DNA of 64,000 nt from Trichopria drosophilae (Eukaryota > Arthropoda > Insecta > Hymenoptera > Diapriidae): the NCBI GenBank assembly GCA_030407085.1, contig CM059582.1:69645501-69709500 (forward strand), given 5' to 3'. The position numbers were made by a program, and so were the translations under genes. Positions 1 to 9,526 of this stretch are shown piece after piece; the stretch's first letter is position 1, and the number at the start of each line of letters is the position of its first letter. The notes beneath the pieces are model-generated. The model was not told the origin of the DNA, did no database searches, and worked only from the letters and a program-made list of their open reading frames with translations.

Positions 1-32
1 TCAGCATATGCACCCCTGTTCGGCCGACCGCC

Positions 33-939
33 TACACGGAGAGACTAGAGGCAAGATTTTCGTCCGGCCCTCTACGCGCAATAAAGGTACTAGACCACCG
101 GACGAAAAATCTAGGTAGGCGCGCATAAAGATCGTGCATACTCCGTGGCCAAATCGAACGTGCGGAGTATAAACATTCTCCCCACTCTGCCGCACGAAAT
201 TCCTCCAAGAGTCGGACGATTTTCAGACCTGGCTCGGACGATTTTCATGCGGCAGTCGGCAGTCTCAATAAATATGTATTTTATTTTTGTTTGCCTTATG
301 CAAAGTGTCATTTCCGAAGTATTTTTTGATGCCGAAAACAGTGGTGGCCTCAAAATTTCTTTATCATGCACAATTTTTTAAAGAAATGAGGTGAAATATG
401 TCAAATTTTGTTTTTTACCACATGAATCATTTTTTTTTGTAGCAAATAAATAATTGCCTTAAATTTATAAGGTATCATTTTGGAAGTACTTTTTCGTGCA
501 GACTTTTCCTATGACATCATGATAGGAAAGTGAAGTTGAGTGTGTATTTTTGCTTTATTTATATGGTGGAATATGGTCAAAAACAAAAATGTTGACATAT
601 TTAGTTTAAATTTTCACAAAATTGTGACATGATAAATAATTATGAGAGCACCATCGTTTTCAGCAAAAGTATTTACCATGTCAAAGATATAATCGACATT
701 AGACAATGTTATATACACACTATCTGTGCTTCGATCATTATTAAAATTTCTTTTATTTTTTATTTATTAATTTTTTTCATTTAACCAGGTATACATAATA
801 GTATATTACAGCACAAAATTTTGTGCACTCATCGAGTATTCTACTGAAGATATAGATATCTATGCACAGATCCGGTATAAAGCTGGCAGAAATATATAAT
901 ATATAATATAATCAAAAGTATAGCACTACCCGCAACATA
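33..939 (+). repeat. Left inverted-repeat arm of foldback element 1
   Basis: This arm is the reverse complement of 2212-3118. The outer 300 bp are GC-richer than the rest and hold four copies of a CGGACGA-type motif (57-67, 98-108, 213-225, 235-247). The first two are inverted relative to each other and the last two lie in tandem 22 bp apart. The inner 600 bp are AT-rich. Confidence 0.85.
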
Positions 940-1026
940 AGTAGTATAAAATGTATATATATATATTTATAATAAGTAATTATATTAAATATGTAATATA
1001 TTAATAATTATGCTGTAATATATGCC
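891..1026 (+). repeat. Inner inverted repeat, left copy
   Basis: This overlaps the inner end of the left arm and continues past it. It pairs as a reverse complement with about 1657-1797, including the TAATTATGCTGTAATA and CACTACCC...CAACATA landmarks and the TA-dinucleotide tract at 951-966. The original palindrome therefore extended beyond the 907-bp outer arms. Confidence 0.75.
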
Positions 1027-1212
1027 GATGAATTTGAATAAGTTTTAATTCCTTGTTGCACTTTAATATGTAAGTTCTATTATAACAATACATCAGTAAT
1101 TGTCTATCGCTAATGAATGTATAAATAATTCTCAATGAATTCAGAACCTTTATGGAACAATTCATATGAAATTGTTTATGTATTAGGTTTAAATTATTAG
1201 ACTGGGGGCTCA

Positions 1213-1509
1213 ATTATTGTAAGAAATGCAATAAATAACAAATTAATATAAATTTCGGGCTTATCATTATTTATTTTACTCCAAACAACGTTCAATTAGC
1301 ACAAAATGTAGAAAAACACGATTTTGAGTCATTCTCGTCCGCCATTTTGAATTTTATTTTTTTCTTCAATAGTTATTGTTAGAAATGCAATAAATAAGAA
1401 ATGAAATATTAATCTCGGGTTTATCATTATTTATTTTTATCCAAACTATGTTAAATTAACACAAAATACAACAAAAATATGTTTTTTGAGATACTTTCGT
1501 CCGCCATTT
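1213..1509 (+). repeat. Diverged tandem duplication of about 136 bp in the element core
   Basis: The copies at 1213-1348 and 1373-1509 align along their whole length. Shared landmarks are GAAATGCAATAAATAA near the start, ATCATTATTTATTTT in the middle, and CGTCCGCCATTT at the end. They differ at many sites, so the duplication is older than the identical outer arms. No coding potential is seen. Confidence 0.7.
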
Positions 1510-1656
1510 AGAAATAAGAAAAAACCTAATTCTGAAAAAATTCAGAGTGAAAGTTCACATGTCACAGATGATCTGTAGAAAATTTCGTAGAAAAAAAATA
1601 CCCGTTTTTGAGATATCAAGCTGGCCCGGTTGACATGGAATGCACGATATATATAT

Positions 1657-1800
1657 ATGGCATCTATTACAGCATAATTATTAATATATTATATATTTAA
1701 TATAATTACTTATTATAAATATATATATATATATATACATTTTATACTACTTATGTTGTGGGTAGTGTTATATTTTTGATTACATTATATATTATATATT
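1657..1800 (-). repeat. Inner inverted repeat, right copy
   Basis: This is the reverse complement of 891-1026, with a slightly longer TA tract (around 1720-1736). It is separated from the right outer arm by about 410 bp (1801-2211) that have no counterpart on the left. Confidence 0.75.
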
Positions 1801-2211
1801 ATCTATATCTATATACTATCTTTCTACTTAAAAAATCGAATTTATGGGGCATTCCACTCCAAATGTGTAATTGTTTTTTTCATATTTTTGTTTTCTTTAT
1901 TTAACTATTCTCTTATCTTTAGGACATGAAACTGAATTCGGACCATATATAATAATAATATATCGCTTGTATTAAATATTATAGAACTGTTTAGATTAAA
2001 TAAAAATGTCTACTTTAATTTCTATAAATGATTTAAACTCCAAAAAATTAGTATAATAAATTAATACAACACATGGTTTCCGCAGAATTTTTATGAGGCT
2101 TTCGTATAAAAATATTTATTTTTACGAATTATTACAGATAGACATACAAAATCGATTCGAAGTATTTAATTTAAATTTTCCAATAGATCCACTGTTTTTA
2201 TCAATCTGAAA
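1801..2211. other. One-sided insert in the right half of foldback element 1
   Basis: This AT-rich stretch of about 410 bp has no inverted counterpart in the left half. It is bracketed by two direct copies (1752-1800 and 2212-2261) of a ~50-bp segment starting TATGT(T/C)GTGGGTAGTG. No ORF or recognisable element lies inside. It could be an insertion accompanied by local duplication, or sequence lost from the left half. Confidence 0.5.
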
Positions 2212-3118
2212 TATGTCGTGGGTAGTGTTATATTTTTGATTATATCATATATTATATATTTCTGCCAGCTTTATACCGGATCTGTGCATAGATATCTATA
2301 TCTTCAGTAGAATACTCGATGAGTGCACAAAATTTTGTGCTGTAATATACTATTATGTATACCTGGTTAAATGAAAAAAATTAATAAATAAAAAATAAAA
2401 GAAATTTTAATAATGATCGAAGCACAGATAGTGTGTATATAACATTGTCTAATGTCGATTATATCTTTGACATGGTAAATACTTTTGCTGAAAACGATGG
2501 TGCTCTCATAATTATTTATCATGTCACAATTTTGTGAAAATTTAAACTAAATATGTCAACATTTTTGTTTTTGACCATATTCCACCATATAAATAAAGCA
2601 AAAATACACACTCAACTTCACTTTCCTATCATGATGTCATAGGAAAAGTCTGCACGAAAAAGTACTTCCAAAATGATACCTTATAAATTTAAGGCAATTA
2701 TTTATTTGCTACAAAAAAAAATGATTCATGTGGTAAAAAACAAAATTTGACATATTTCACCTCATTTCTTTAAAAAATTGTGCATGATAAAGAAATTTTG
2801 AGGCCACCACTGTTTTCGGCATCAAAAAATACTTCGGAAATGACACTTTGCATAAGGCAAACAAAAATAAAATACATATTTATTGAGACTGCCGACTGCC
2901 GCATGAAAATCGTCCGAGCCAGGTCTGAAAATCGTCCGACTCTTGGAGGAATTTCGTGCGGCAGAGTGGGGAGAATGTTTATACTCCGCACGTTCGATTT
3001 GGCCACGGAGTATGCACGATCTTTATGCGCGCCTACCTAGATTTTTCGTCCGGTGGTCTAGTACCTTTATTGCGCGTAGAGGGCCGGACGAAAATCTTGC
3101 CTCTAGTCTCTCCGTGTA
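2212..3118 (-). repeat. Right inverted-repeat arm of foldback element 1
   Basis: This arm is the reverse complement of 33-939. The only differences I saw are near its inner end, for example around 2216 and 2250. Its inner edge (2212-2261) is also a direct repeat of 1752-1800. Confidence 0.85.
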
Positions 3119-3134
3119 TAGATCTGTTTACAAA

Positions 3135-3547
3135 ATGGAAATTAATTTTGAGGTAAATAAATTTTATTTCAAGCTTGATATACATTCTATGTTCCTCAGT
3201 GGATACTTATGATATGATAATAATTAATCGGTTTCAGAATTTGCCTGGACCTGCAGGACTGGTTGACAATCGTGATTTTATTGTGAGCAATAAATAATAT
3301 ATATTTAACATTTATTTTAATAAGAATGCAATACGGCAATGAATGATGTATAATAATAATGTTTTAGGACTTGAAGCTGCTCCTTGGTAGTGAAGCACCT
3401 GCGAAAATATATTCACATTCGCATAAAAAACATTTTCCCATATGTGCCGTACGATGTTTTATGTTGCAAGTGTGTGTAAAATGCGTCAGAAATATATCAA
3501 AAATGTCTAAAATAGCAATTTACCCACACTGTAACATAAAATATTAA
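3135..3547 (+). CDS. Possible three-exon small gene or gene relic, function unknown
   Basis: Three open segments join in phase 0 with plausible splice sites. Exon 1 is 3135-3152, encoding MEINFE, followed by GTAAAT. Exon 2 is 3238-3282, preceded by GTTTCAG and followed by GTGAGC; it encodes 15 residues including NLPGPAGLVDN. Exon 3 starts at 3368 after TTTTAG and encodes DLKLLLGSEAPAK and a Cys-containing tail. It either runs to the TAA at 3545-3547 or splices out at a GTGTGT at 3470. The introns would be about 85 bp, normal for insects. The PGPAGL string loosely recalls the FPGPAG motif of the HROB (C17orf53) family, from memory only. The model starts 17 bp outside the foldback element, so a promoter or upstream exons may have been displaced. 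Chance agreement in AT-rich DNA is a real alternative. Confidence 0.27.
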
Positions 3548-4740
3548 AAAATGATTTTAAAAATATTAATTTTAACAACCCGGTGAATGATTTTTTTAAT
3601 TTTAAATCATTTTAAAGTCTAGAAATATTAACTGGACGTTTGCAATGATGAAACGAAACAAAATTAACATAAAATAATCTCTTTCTTAATGTTTGGTCAT
3701 ATTTTATTAACTTAATTGTTTCGACTGTAATCGCTTCCGTACTTGAAGGAGCAGCGTTCCCGATTTTATGTCCGTGTACGAATCAATGGTTTTTATAAAA
3801 CCTTCTCTCATCTTTTAAAAAAGTTATGAAAATTGTTTAAAAAGGAATGGATTTTAATGTATAATGGCATAGTTTTTCGATAACAAGATTCTCTACAACT
3901 TCAACAACCGAATCTTTCAAATTGATGTAGCTAACATGGATTTTATTAATTAAAATAACTTTCCAAAGGTAGTGAAAATAAATAAGGATATTGTCAACGT
4001 TATTTATTTATTTTATATCTATTCTATCTATACTATATATTCAGATAATTTATATCTAATTATTAAATGAAATTATCACTTTATGAACAAGAATCATTTT
4101 CGGCACTTGTTAACTTTAATTAAATAAATTGATCTTTCTTGTGCTATTAATCGATACACCATACGGATGTTTTACTTTACTGATAAAAGTAAGTTCTTAG
4201 TAAGTTTGATTAATTACTTTTTAATTACCCTGCTTAATTCAATAGGCCCTCAAAGGAATTTTATTAATTACAATAACTGTCCTAAAGCAGTTAAAATAAT
4301 TAAGAATATTATCAATGGAATGATATTTAGAAGTTGGTTTTGTAAAATTTTCGAAAATTGACGAAAATTAGCTACATATTTATGCAAATTTATTTACTGA
4401 TGATTAACTTCAAAAAAATAGTAAAATTAACAACGGCAAGAGGGTTTGAGTAACTGTTTTTACTATTTTCGATACTCAACGGTAGTTAAATTTGTTAGGA
4501 AGACTTTTATTGTGATAATTATTTTTCTGATTTACATTCATATTCTCCTTTCCATTTTTGTAATTTTATTATCTTTTACGTTATATCTTTTATTTATTGT
4601 GTTATTTTAAAAATTTTCAGCTAATTTATGTGCAAGGTTTGTAAAATATTTATTTTTTGTAATTTATTACATGCATTTCATTGATGATAATATTCATTCT
4701 AACCAGTAAAATCGTCTGCTATTTTATGCGCTAATTTTTG
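3548..4740. other. AT-rich intergenic sequence, no gene recognised
   Basis: No ORF with recognisable similarity is present. The stretch contains a diverged direct duplication (3938-3999 and 4255-4318) and many A/T runs. A 64-codon ORF at 4167-4361 covers the second copy but has no recognised domain. Confidence 0.6.
3938..4318 (+). repeat. Diverged direct repeat of about 60 bp, copies 317 bp apart
   Basis: The segments at 3938-3999 and 4255-4318 align without gaps and differ at about 11 of 61 positions. In the same frame both read FIN-(stop or Y)-NN-x-PK-x-VKI-x-K-x-I-x-N. The first copy has a stop where the second has Tyr. Several differences change the residue, so selection on a protein is not evident. 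Confidence 0.5.
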
Positions 4741-5079
4741 TTACGAATTCAAATGCCATTTCGCAATTTTCTTTATATGGTCGGTAGTAATTTGCCGATA
4801 GGTTATGCATTTTGAATTCGATCGATATTCTTCACAGGCTTTTCGCCAGAAAACAAGAAAGAACGGCTCATCGCCAATGCGCGTTTCTTCGATTTCATTC
4901 TCGACATTCGCCGACAATGGCAATACCCGCCACAATCACCATGCTCTTATCCCATTGGCTAATATCAAAGCTGAATAACTTAAAACGCCAGTGTGAAAAA
5001 ATTTTTCGTAACGTAACTTACCTTCTACTTTTTGGTCCTCTATCACGTGGCCAACGGGGTTTCATAAGTAAATATACAC
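4741..5079. other. GC-richer islet, possible decayed exon or promoter, unassigned
   Basis: The base composition is visibly less AT-rich than the flanks, especially 4840-4975. An inverted CCAAT box (CCCATTGGCTAAT) lies near 4950-4962. Overlapping ORFs on both strands (4812-5084 plus, 4741-4935 minus) give peptides with no motif I recognise. It may be a promoter or 5'-exon region, or part of the retroelement that follows. Confidence 0.25.
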
Positions 5080-6062
5080 GCTGATACATAGACGAAGATG
5101 GCAATATAATAACGCAAAACGTCCATAATAACGAAAATAAAGATTCAAAAAACTTAGATGAATTACTCTCAGAACCTAAGGAAAATAATTTTATATTTAA
5201 AAAGGTTGAAGAAATAATTACTGAAAAAACGATAACACAAATAATGATGATGAAGTTGATGATGATAGCAATGACGAAGACGATGATAATGATGATGATG
5301 ATGATAGTGATGAAACAGATAACGAAGTCAACGAAACAAACAACTATTATAGAAATAATATAATAGAAATCGGAAACCAATTATATACGCAAAAAGATAA
5401 TCTAACATATTTTGTAACTACATCTGGACAACCCTGCGATGAAGGATCAAATAAATTAAATGACAGGAATGAATTACCAAAATATAAATATCTAAAACTA
5501 AACCAAATTTCAGTTATCAAGAAAAATAACAAATATCACATAGCACTGCCAGTAAAATCGGAATCAGGTGAATGCCAATTAATAATAGAGAAAAATATTA
5601 AAAAACTCTCAAAAACAAAGTAAACGTACTGCAATTATCCACAATTAGCATATCAAAATCAAACGAGATAAAGGGAATTAATTGGGAAACTGCCATAAAA
5701 ATAATCTAAAAACAATTCAAAAACTCGAATAAAAATAATAATATGTGATGGAAATATAATACACGCGAACAATAAAGATCGACCAGGAATAATAAGGGAA
5801 TTACACCCAACACCAACAGGAGGACGTAAAGGTATCGGTAAAACTCTGAAAAGAATAAAACAACGATATTTTTGGGAAAACATGAAATCAGATATAGAAA
5901 AATTCATCCAAAATTGCAAATCTTGCCAACTACAAAAATTAACCAGAATAAAGACTAAACCAATGATTATATCAGATACTCCTAAACAAGCAATGGAGAA
6001 AATAGCAATGGATATTGTAATTCCAAATAAAACAGAAGACGGCTATGAAAATATACTAACTA
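5080..6062 (+). pseudogene. pol: Ty3/gypsy retrotransposon pol relic (RNase H-integrase linker and N-terminal integrase)
   Basis: Four reading-frame segments in succession match one insect gypsy-type polyprotein. The first (5091 to about 5240) is an acidic linker. The second (5243-5623) holds an Asp-rich run, then YFVTTSGQPCDEG and KYHIALPVKS, and ends in TAA. The third (5623 to about 5709) holds TISISKS and NWETAIKII and ends in TAA. The fourth (about 5735-6062) is the integrase N-terminus, with LHPTPTGG, RIKQRYFWENM, CKSCQ and the MDIV that normally carries the first catalytic Asp (codon 6011-6013). A possible trace of the RNase H end (ADALSR in relatives) lies at 5080-5090. The second zinc-binding His is Arg (5825-5827). 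At least three frameshifts or stops and truncation just after the first catalytic Asp make it non-functional. No LTR, gag, protease or reverse transcriptase remains. It belongs to an insect mobile element. Confidence 0.85.
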
Positions 6063-6105
6063 CGGAGCTACGGAGTCGTAGGTCGTGAGTTCGATCCCCG
6101 TCCGG
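6062..6105 (+). other. tRNA-like 3' half with Pol III B box (SINE or tRNA-derived fragment)
   Basis: GTCGTAGGTCGTGAG is followed by a B-box core GAGTTCGATCC (6087-6097) and CCCGTCCGGTG, which resembles the anticodon arm and T arm of a tRNA-derived SINE. The A-box half is missing, replaced by the truncated gypsy pol. A short tandem TACGGAGC/TACGGAGT (6061-6076) lies at the join. A stem-complete tRNA cannot be folded, so this is not an active tRNA gene. Confidence 0.5.
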
Positions 6106-7568
6106 TGAACAATTTTTCGATTTCGTTTTCAAGCAGCAGCTCGCGGTTGGTAAGACGAGCCACGTTGTTTGTTTACGTTTTGAAAATATTGTTTATCTGG
6201 CGGAAATCGACTCATGACCGCTGCTGTACTGTTAGTGTAGGTTTCTGCAGTCCTACATTTCATACACAAATGTGAAGTATGGCGCCATCTTCGTAAGTCG
6301 ATCTGCAGCTGTCGCAAAATTCTCACGATTAAGAACAATATGGCAAAAATTAAGTAAAAAGGGCGATTCTAACGACTTAGTCCGCACGACCATCACGCCG
6401 ACAAAAGAAGGGAATATACATACATACAATAAAAATAATTATTAAAACAAATTCGCATGTGCATGCAAGAAAATTAACGAATATACTACATTTTGACACA
6501 GAAATTCAATTTGATAACAAAATGAAAATATGAAATAATTGTAAAAAATATATCAAATGGCAAAAACAAAAAAAAAACGAAAAGAATAATGAATTCAAGC
6601 GAGGGAAATGCGAAATTGTTAATTTCCAAAGAATCTCTCTTTTTTTAAGTAAACGATTTGCCGTTATGTTAGCCTTTCAACAAAATAGTGAAGTGCATAT
6701 ATCATATACTGGACAGTGCAAAAGTGGCAATAAAACATTCGCCGTTAAGTTAGTCTTCTCACAATATGGTGGAGAGCGAGAAGTCATTCACTTGGAAAAT
6801 TTACAAATATCGAATTTGTATTGTTTCAAAGTCATTTGTCTTTCGACAATTCAAACGAAATGAATTCCAAAAGTATTAACACAATAATCATTTCAAGCAC
6901 AGATTAATAAAAATATAAAAATTCTGACAACAGACTAAAGTATTATTGTCATCACAAACGGCACTATTTTTCTAACCTCTGCTTCGCATGCGCATGCAAC
7001 ACAGTTAACGAATTAACTAAATTTTTTTACGTATCACAAGAAACTGAAGGTGTTGTTGCAATAGAGCATGAGAGATATATCATGATGAAGTTTTTTTTTT
7101 CTGAAGCCGATGGCGCAAAAATTAATTTTCAGCAAGGTATGGTTTCTTTGTAAATTGAATTTTAAAGTTTATTTATTTTAGGGGCTTTTTCCCCAACGAG
7201 ACAATTGGTGAACATGTGAATGTCGACTGCTTCACATCGAACACGTGGTCCGGTGACAGTTGAAAACCCAAATCGATAATGCCGGGAAAGATGTTTCGAA
7301 ACAGTCAGATGTTTTTATTCGAATAACTGGACGCTTGCGGATGAGGTTAAAATCATCAGAAATTTCGAACATTGGTGAAAAAATAAAACTTTAAATGGTC
7401 AATGTTGCCAATGATGATGCAGTGCAATAAACAGCTGATCTCAGTAAACAGTAAAAAATAATACTAGTACATCTTAACTAATAACCTTAATAATTCCTTT
7501 TTTCATCGTTCAAAAATAATCACAAATGCTAGTATAAATCACGAGCAGCCTCCGAACGCCGCGCAGCC
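6106..7568. other. Unique AT-rich sequence between the gypsy relic and the satellite, no gene recognised
   Basis: Several short ORFs (6129-6338 minus, 6666-6863 plus) have no recognisable motif. A diverged direct repeat of about 45 bp occurs at 6653-6700 and 6733-6780, sharing CGCCGTTA(A/T)GTTAG. The segment 6106-6340 is GC-richer and could be the body of the tRNA-derived element at 6062. A spliced two-exon model near 7082-7220 can be drawn but has no support. Confidence 0.4.
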
Positions 7569-9104
7569 AATTCGCGAGAGAATCATTGTTTAAATAATCA
7601 ATGTTTATAACGATTTCTGTAAAAGGGGTATAACTTGTGCAGAAAATTCTTTATGAAGTTAAAATTTTGCAAACACTTCAAAAATACTGTTTGAAACAAG
7701 AAAAATATCGTTTTGAAACAATTCGCGACGGAATCATTGTTTAAATAATCATTATTTAAAACGATTGCTGGTAACTTATGTAAGAAATTCTTTCTAAAGT
7801 TCAATTTTTGAATACACTTCGAAAATGCTGTTTGAAATAAGGAAAATATCGTTTCGAAAGAATTCGCTACGGAATCATTGTTTAAATAATCATTATTTAT
7901 AACGATTTCTGATATCTTGTGCAGGAAATTCTTTATAAAGATCAAATTTTGCATACTCTTTAAAAATACTGTTTGAAATAAGATAAATATCGTTTTGGAA
8001 CATTTAGCGCCGAAATCATTATTTAAATAATCATTCTTTATAACTATTACTGTAAAATGCTCATAATTTGTGCAGGATATTCTTTGTAAAGATCAAATTT
8101 TGCATACTTTTTAAAAATACTGTTTGAAATAAGGAAAATATCGTTTTGAAACAATTAGCGACGGAATCATTGTTTAAATAATCATTATTTATAACTATTG
8201 CTGTAAAATGCGTATAATTTGTACAGGAAATTCTTTATACAGTTCTAATTTTGCATACTCTTTAAAAATACTGTTTGAAATAAGGAAAATATGATTTGAA
8301 ACATTTAGCAATGGAATCATTGTTTAAATAATCATTATTTATAACGATTTCTGATAACTTGTGTAGGAAATTCTTTCTAAAGTTCAATTTTTAAATACAC
8401 TTCAAAAATGCTGTTTGAAATAAGGAAAATATCGTTTCGAAAGAATTCGCTACGGAATCATTGTTTAAATAATCATTATTTATAACGATTTCTGATATCT
8501 TGTGCAGGAAATTCTTTATAAAGATCAAATTTTGCATATTTTTAAAAAATACTGTTTGAAATAAGATAAATATCGTTTTGGAACAATTCGCGATGGAATC
8601 CTTGTTTAAATAATCATTATTTAGAAATATTGCTGTAAAATGCGTATAATCCGTGCATGAAGTGCTTTAAAAAGTTCAAAATTTGCATACACATTAAGAA
8701 TACTGTTTGAAATAAGAAAAATATGATATGAAATATTTAGCAATGGAATCATTGTTTAAATAATCATTATTTATAACGATTTCTGATAACTTGTGTAGGA
8801 AATTTTTTCTAAAGTTCAATTTTTGAATACACTTCAAAAACACTGTTTGAAACAAGGGAAATATCGTATTGAAACAATTAGCGACGGAATCATTGTTTAA
8901 ATAATCATCATTTATAACTATTGCTGTAAAATGCGTATAATCCGTGCAGGAAGTGCTTTTAAAAGTTCAAAATTTGCATACTCTTTAAAAGTAATGTTTG
9001 AAATAAGGAAAATATCGTTTTGAAACAACTAGCGACGGAATCATTGTTTAAATAATCATCATTTATAACTATTACTATAAAATGCGTATAATTTGTGCAG
9101 GCTC
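7569..9104 (-). repeat. Satellite array, diverged left-edge block
   Basis: About 10-11 monomers are present. Each carries AATCATTGTTTAAATAATC, a variable AACTTGTGTAGG or GCTGTAAAATGC box, AATTCTTTATAAAG, CATACTCTTTAAAAATACTG and TTTTGAAACAATT. Copies here differ from one another more than in the main array. A local repeat of about 583 bp (four monomers) is visible from shared variants at 7861 and 8444. The block begins abruptly at AATTCGCGAGAGAATCATTG and ends inside a monomer at the junction with the GC-rich insert. The strand is arbitrary; minus is given because the long open frame is on that strand. Confidence 0.95.
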
Positions 9105-9366
9105 CCGAGCGGAAATTGCCAGAATATCGCCCGAATACGGACGTGGGCCCGACCGGGGGCGCCCGGTCGGGCCCCAGAGGCGTAAAGTCTAGTGACCCCG
9201 ATCTGGGCCCGAATAGGTATACGTCTTTCGTACATACCACATGTATTGCCTTGTCCGGCCCATGCCTGACATCTCTGGCCTGGCCCATGCCAGGTATGCC
9301 TGGTCTGGCCCATGCCAGATATGCCTGGTATGGCCCCAATCTGAAATTTTCAATGGGCCCGGGCTG
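9105..9366. repeat. GC-rich mini-repeat block with strong hairpin
   Basis: This is very GC-rich against the AT-rich surroundings. It is built from GGGCC/GGCCC words and contains a three-unit repeat of about 25 bp at 9258-9335 (units contain GGCCCATGCCAGGTATGCC or a close variant). A perfect 13-bp stem with a GGCG loop lies at 9145-9174. Overlapping ORFs on both strands are composition artefacts. It begins exactly where the satellite monomer is broken, and related GC-rich sequence recurs at the far end of the insert (11138-11216). Confidence 0.75.
9145..9174. repeat. Perfect GC-rich stem-loop
   Basis: GGGCCCGACCGGG (9145-9157) and CCCGGTCGGGCCC (9162-9174) are perfect reverse complements around a 4-nt GGCG loop. 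No T-run follows, so a terminator is unlikely. Confidence 0.85.
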
Positions 9367-9446
9367 GGCCCGAATAGGTCATTATAGACAATTATTAGTG
9401 CTACGTATATATGCATATATATGTTACTAAATGTAAAAAAATTGTT

Positions 9447-9517
9447 TCCTCAAGTAGGATTCGAACCCTATCTCGCTCGCTTGCAGTCCATGCACCGAAC
9501 CGCTTGGCTACGCTTGT
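9447..9517 (-). other. tRNA-like sequence, degenerate (A and B boxes present)
   Basis: On the minus strand the A-box-like TAGCCAAGCGGT (9499-9510) is followed by a perfect B box GGTTCGAATCC (9458-9468) at normal spacing. The anticodon region reads CTGCAAG. The acceptor and anticodon stems do not pair properly, so a functional tRNA is unlikely. A tRNA pseudogene or SINE head is more plausible. The sequence downstream on the minus strand is AT-rich and then enters the GC-rich block. Confidence 0.55.
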
Positions 9518-9526
9518 ATTATTGTA

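Larger units (their letters stand above)
33..3118. mobile_element. Large foldback (long terminal inverted repeat) element, non-autonomous
   Basis: The outer 907 bp at each end are reverse complements of one another (33-939 against 2212-3118). They align without a gap, since paired positions always sum to 3151. I saw no mismatch in the outer ~870 bp and only a few at the inner ends. The termini read TACACGGAGAG on both strands. A TA lies just outside CACGG at both ends, so a 2-bp TA target duplication is possible but weak. The centre (940-2211) has no transposase-like ORF. Two mirrored small ORFs (145-381 plus, 2770-3006 minus) are identical only because the arms are identical. The structure fits a foldback or MITE-type DNA element mobilised in trans. 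An inverted segmental duplication or an assembly palindrome are the alternatives. The transposase superfamily is not identified. Confidence 0.7.

Noticed and set aside
145..381. Mirrored 78- and 86-codon ORFs in both arms of foldback element 1
   Set aside because: They are duplicated because the arms are identical. No domain is recognised and both strands are open.
5243..5330. Simple GAT/ATG trinucleotide microsatellite
   Set aside because: It lies in frame with the acidic linker of the gypsy polyprotein and is best explained as its Asp-rich run.
7082..7220. Two-exon gene model (ATG at 7082 or 7085, intron from about 7136 to 7180)
   Set aside because: The splice-like sites exist, but the peptide has no recognisable motif and ends quickly. 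Chance in AT-rich DNA is sufficient.
9095..9430. Overlapping ORFs on both strands in the GC-rich block (up to 126 codons)
   Set aside because: Low stop density from GC-rich mini-repeats explains them. The peptides are repetitive and frames on both strands are open at once.
9447..9517. Functional tRNA-Cys (GCA-like anticodon loop) on the minus strand
   Set aside because: A and B boxes are good, but the anticodon and acceptor stems fail to pair.
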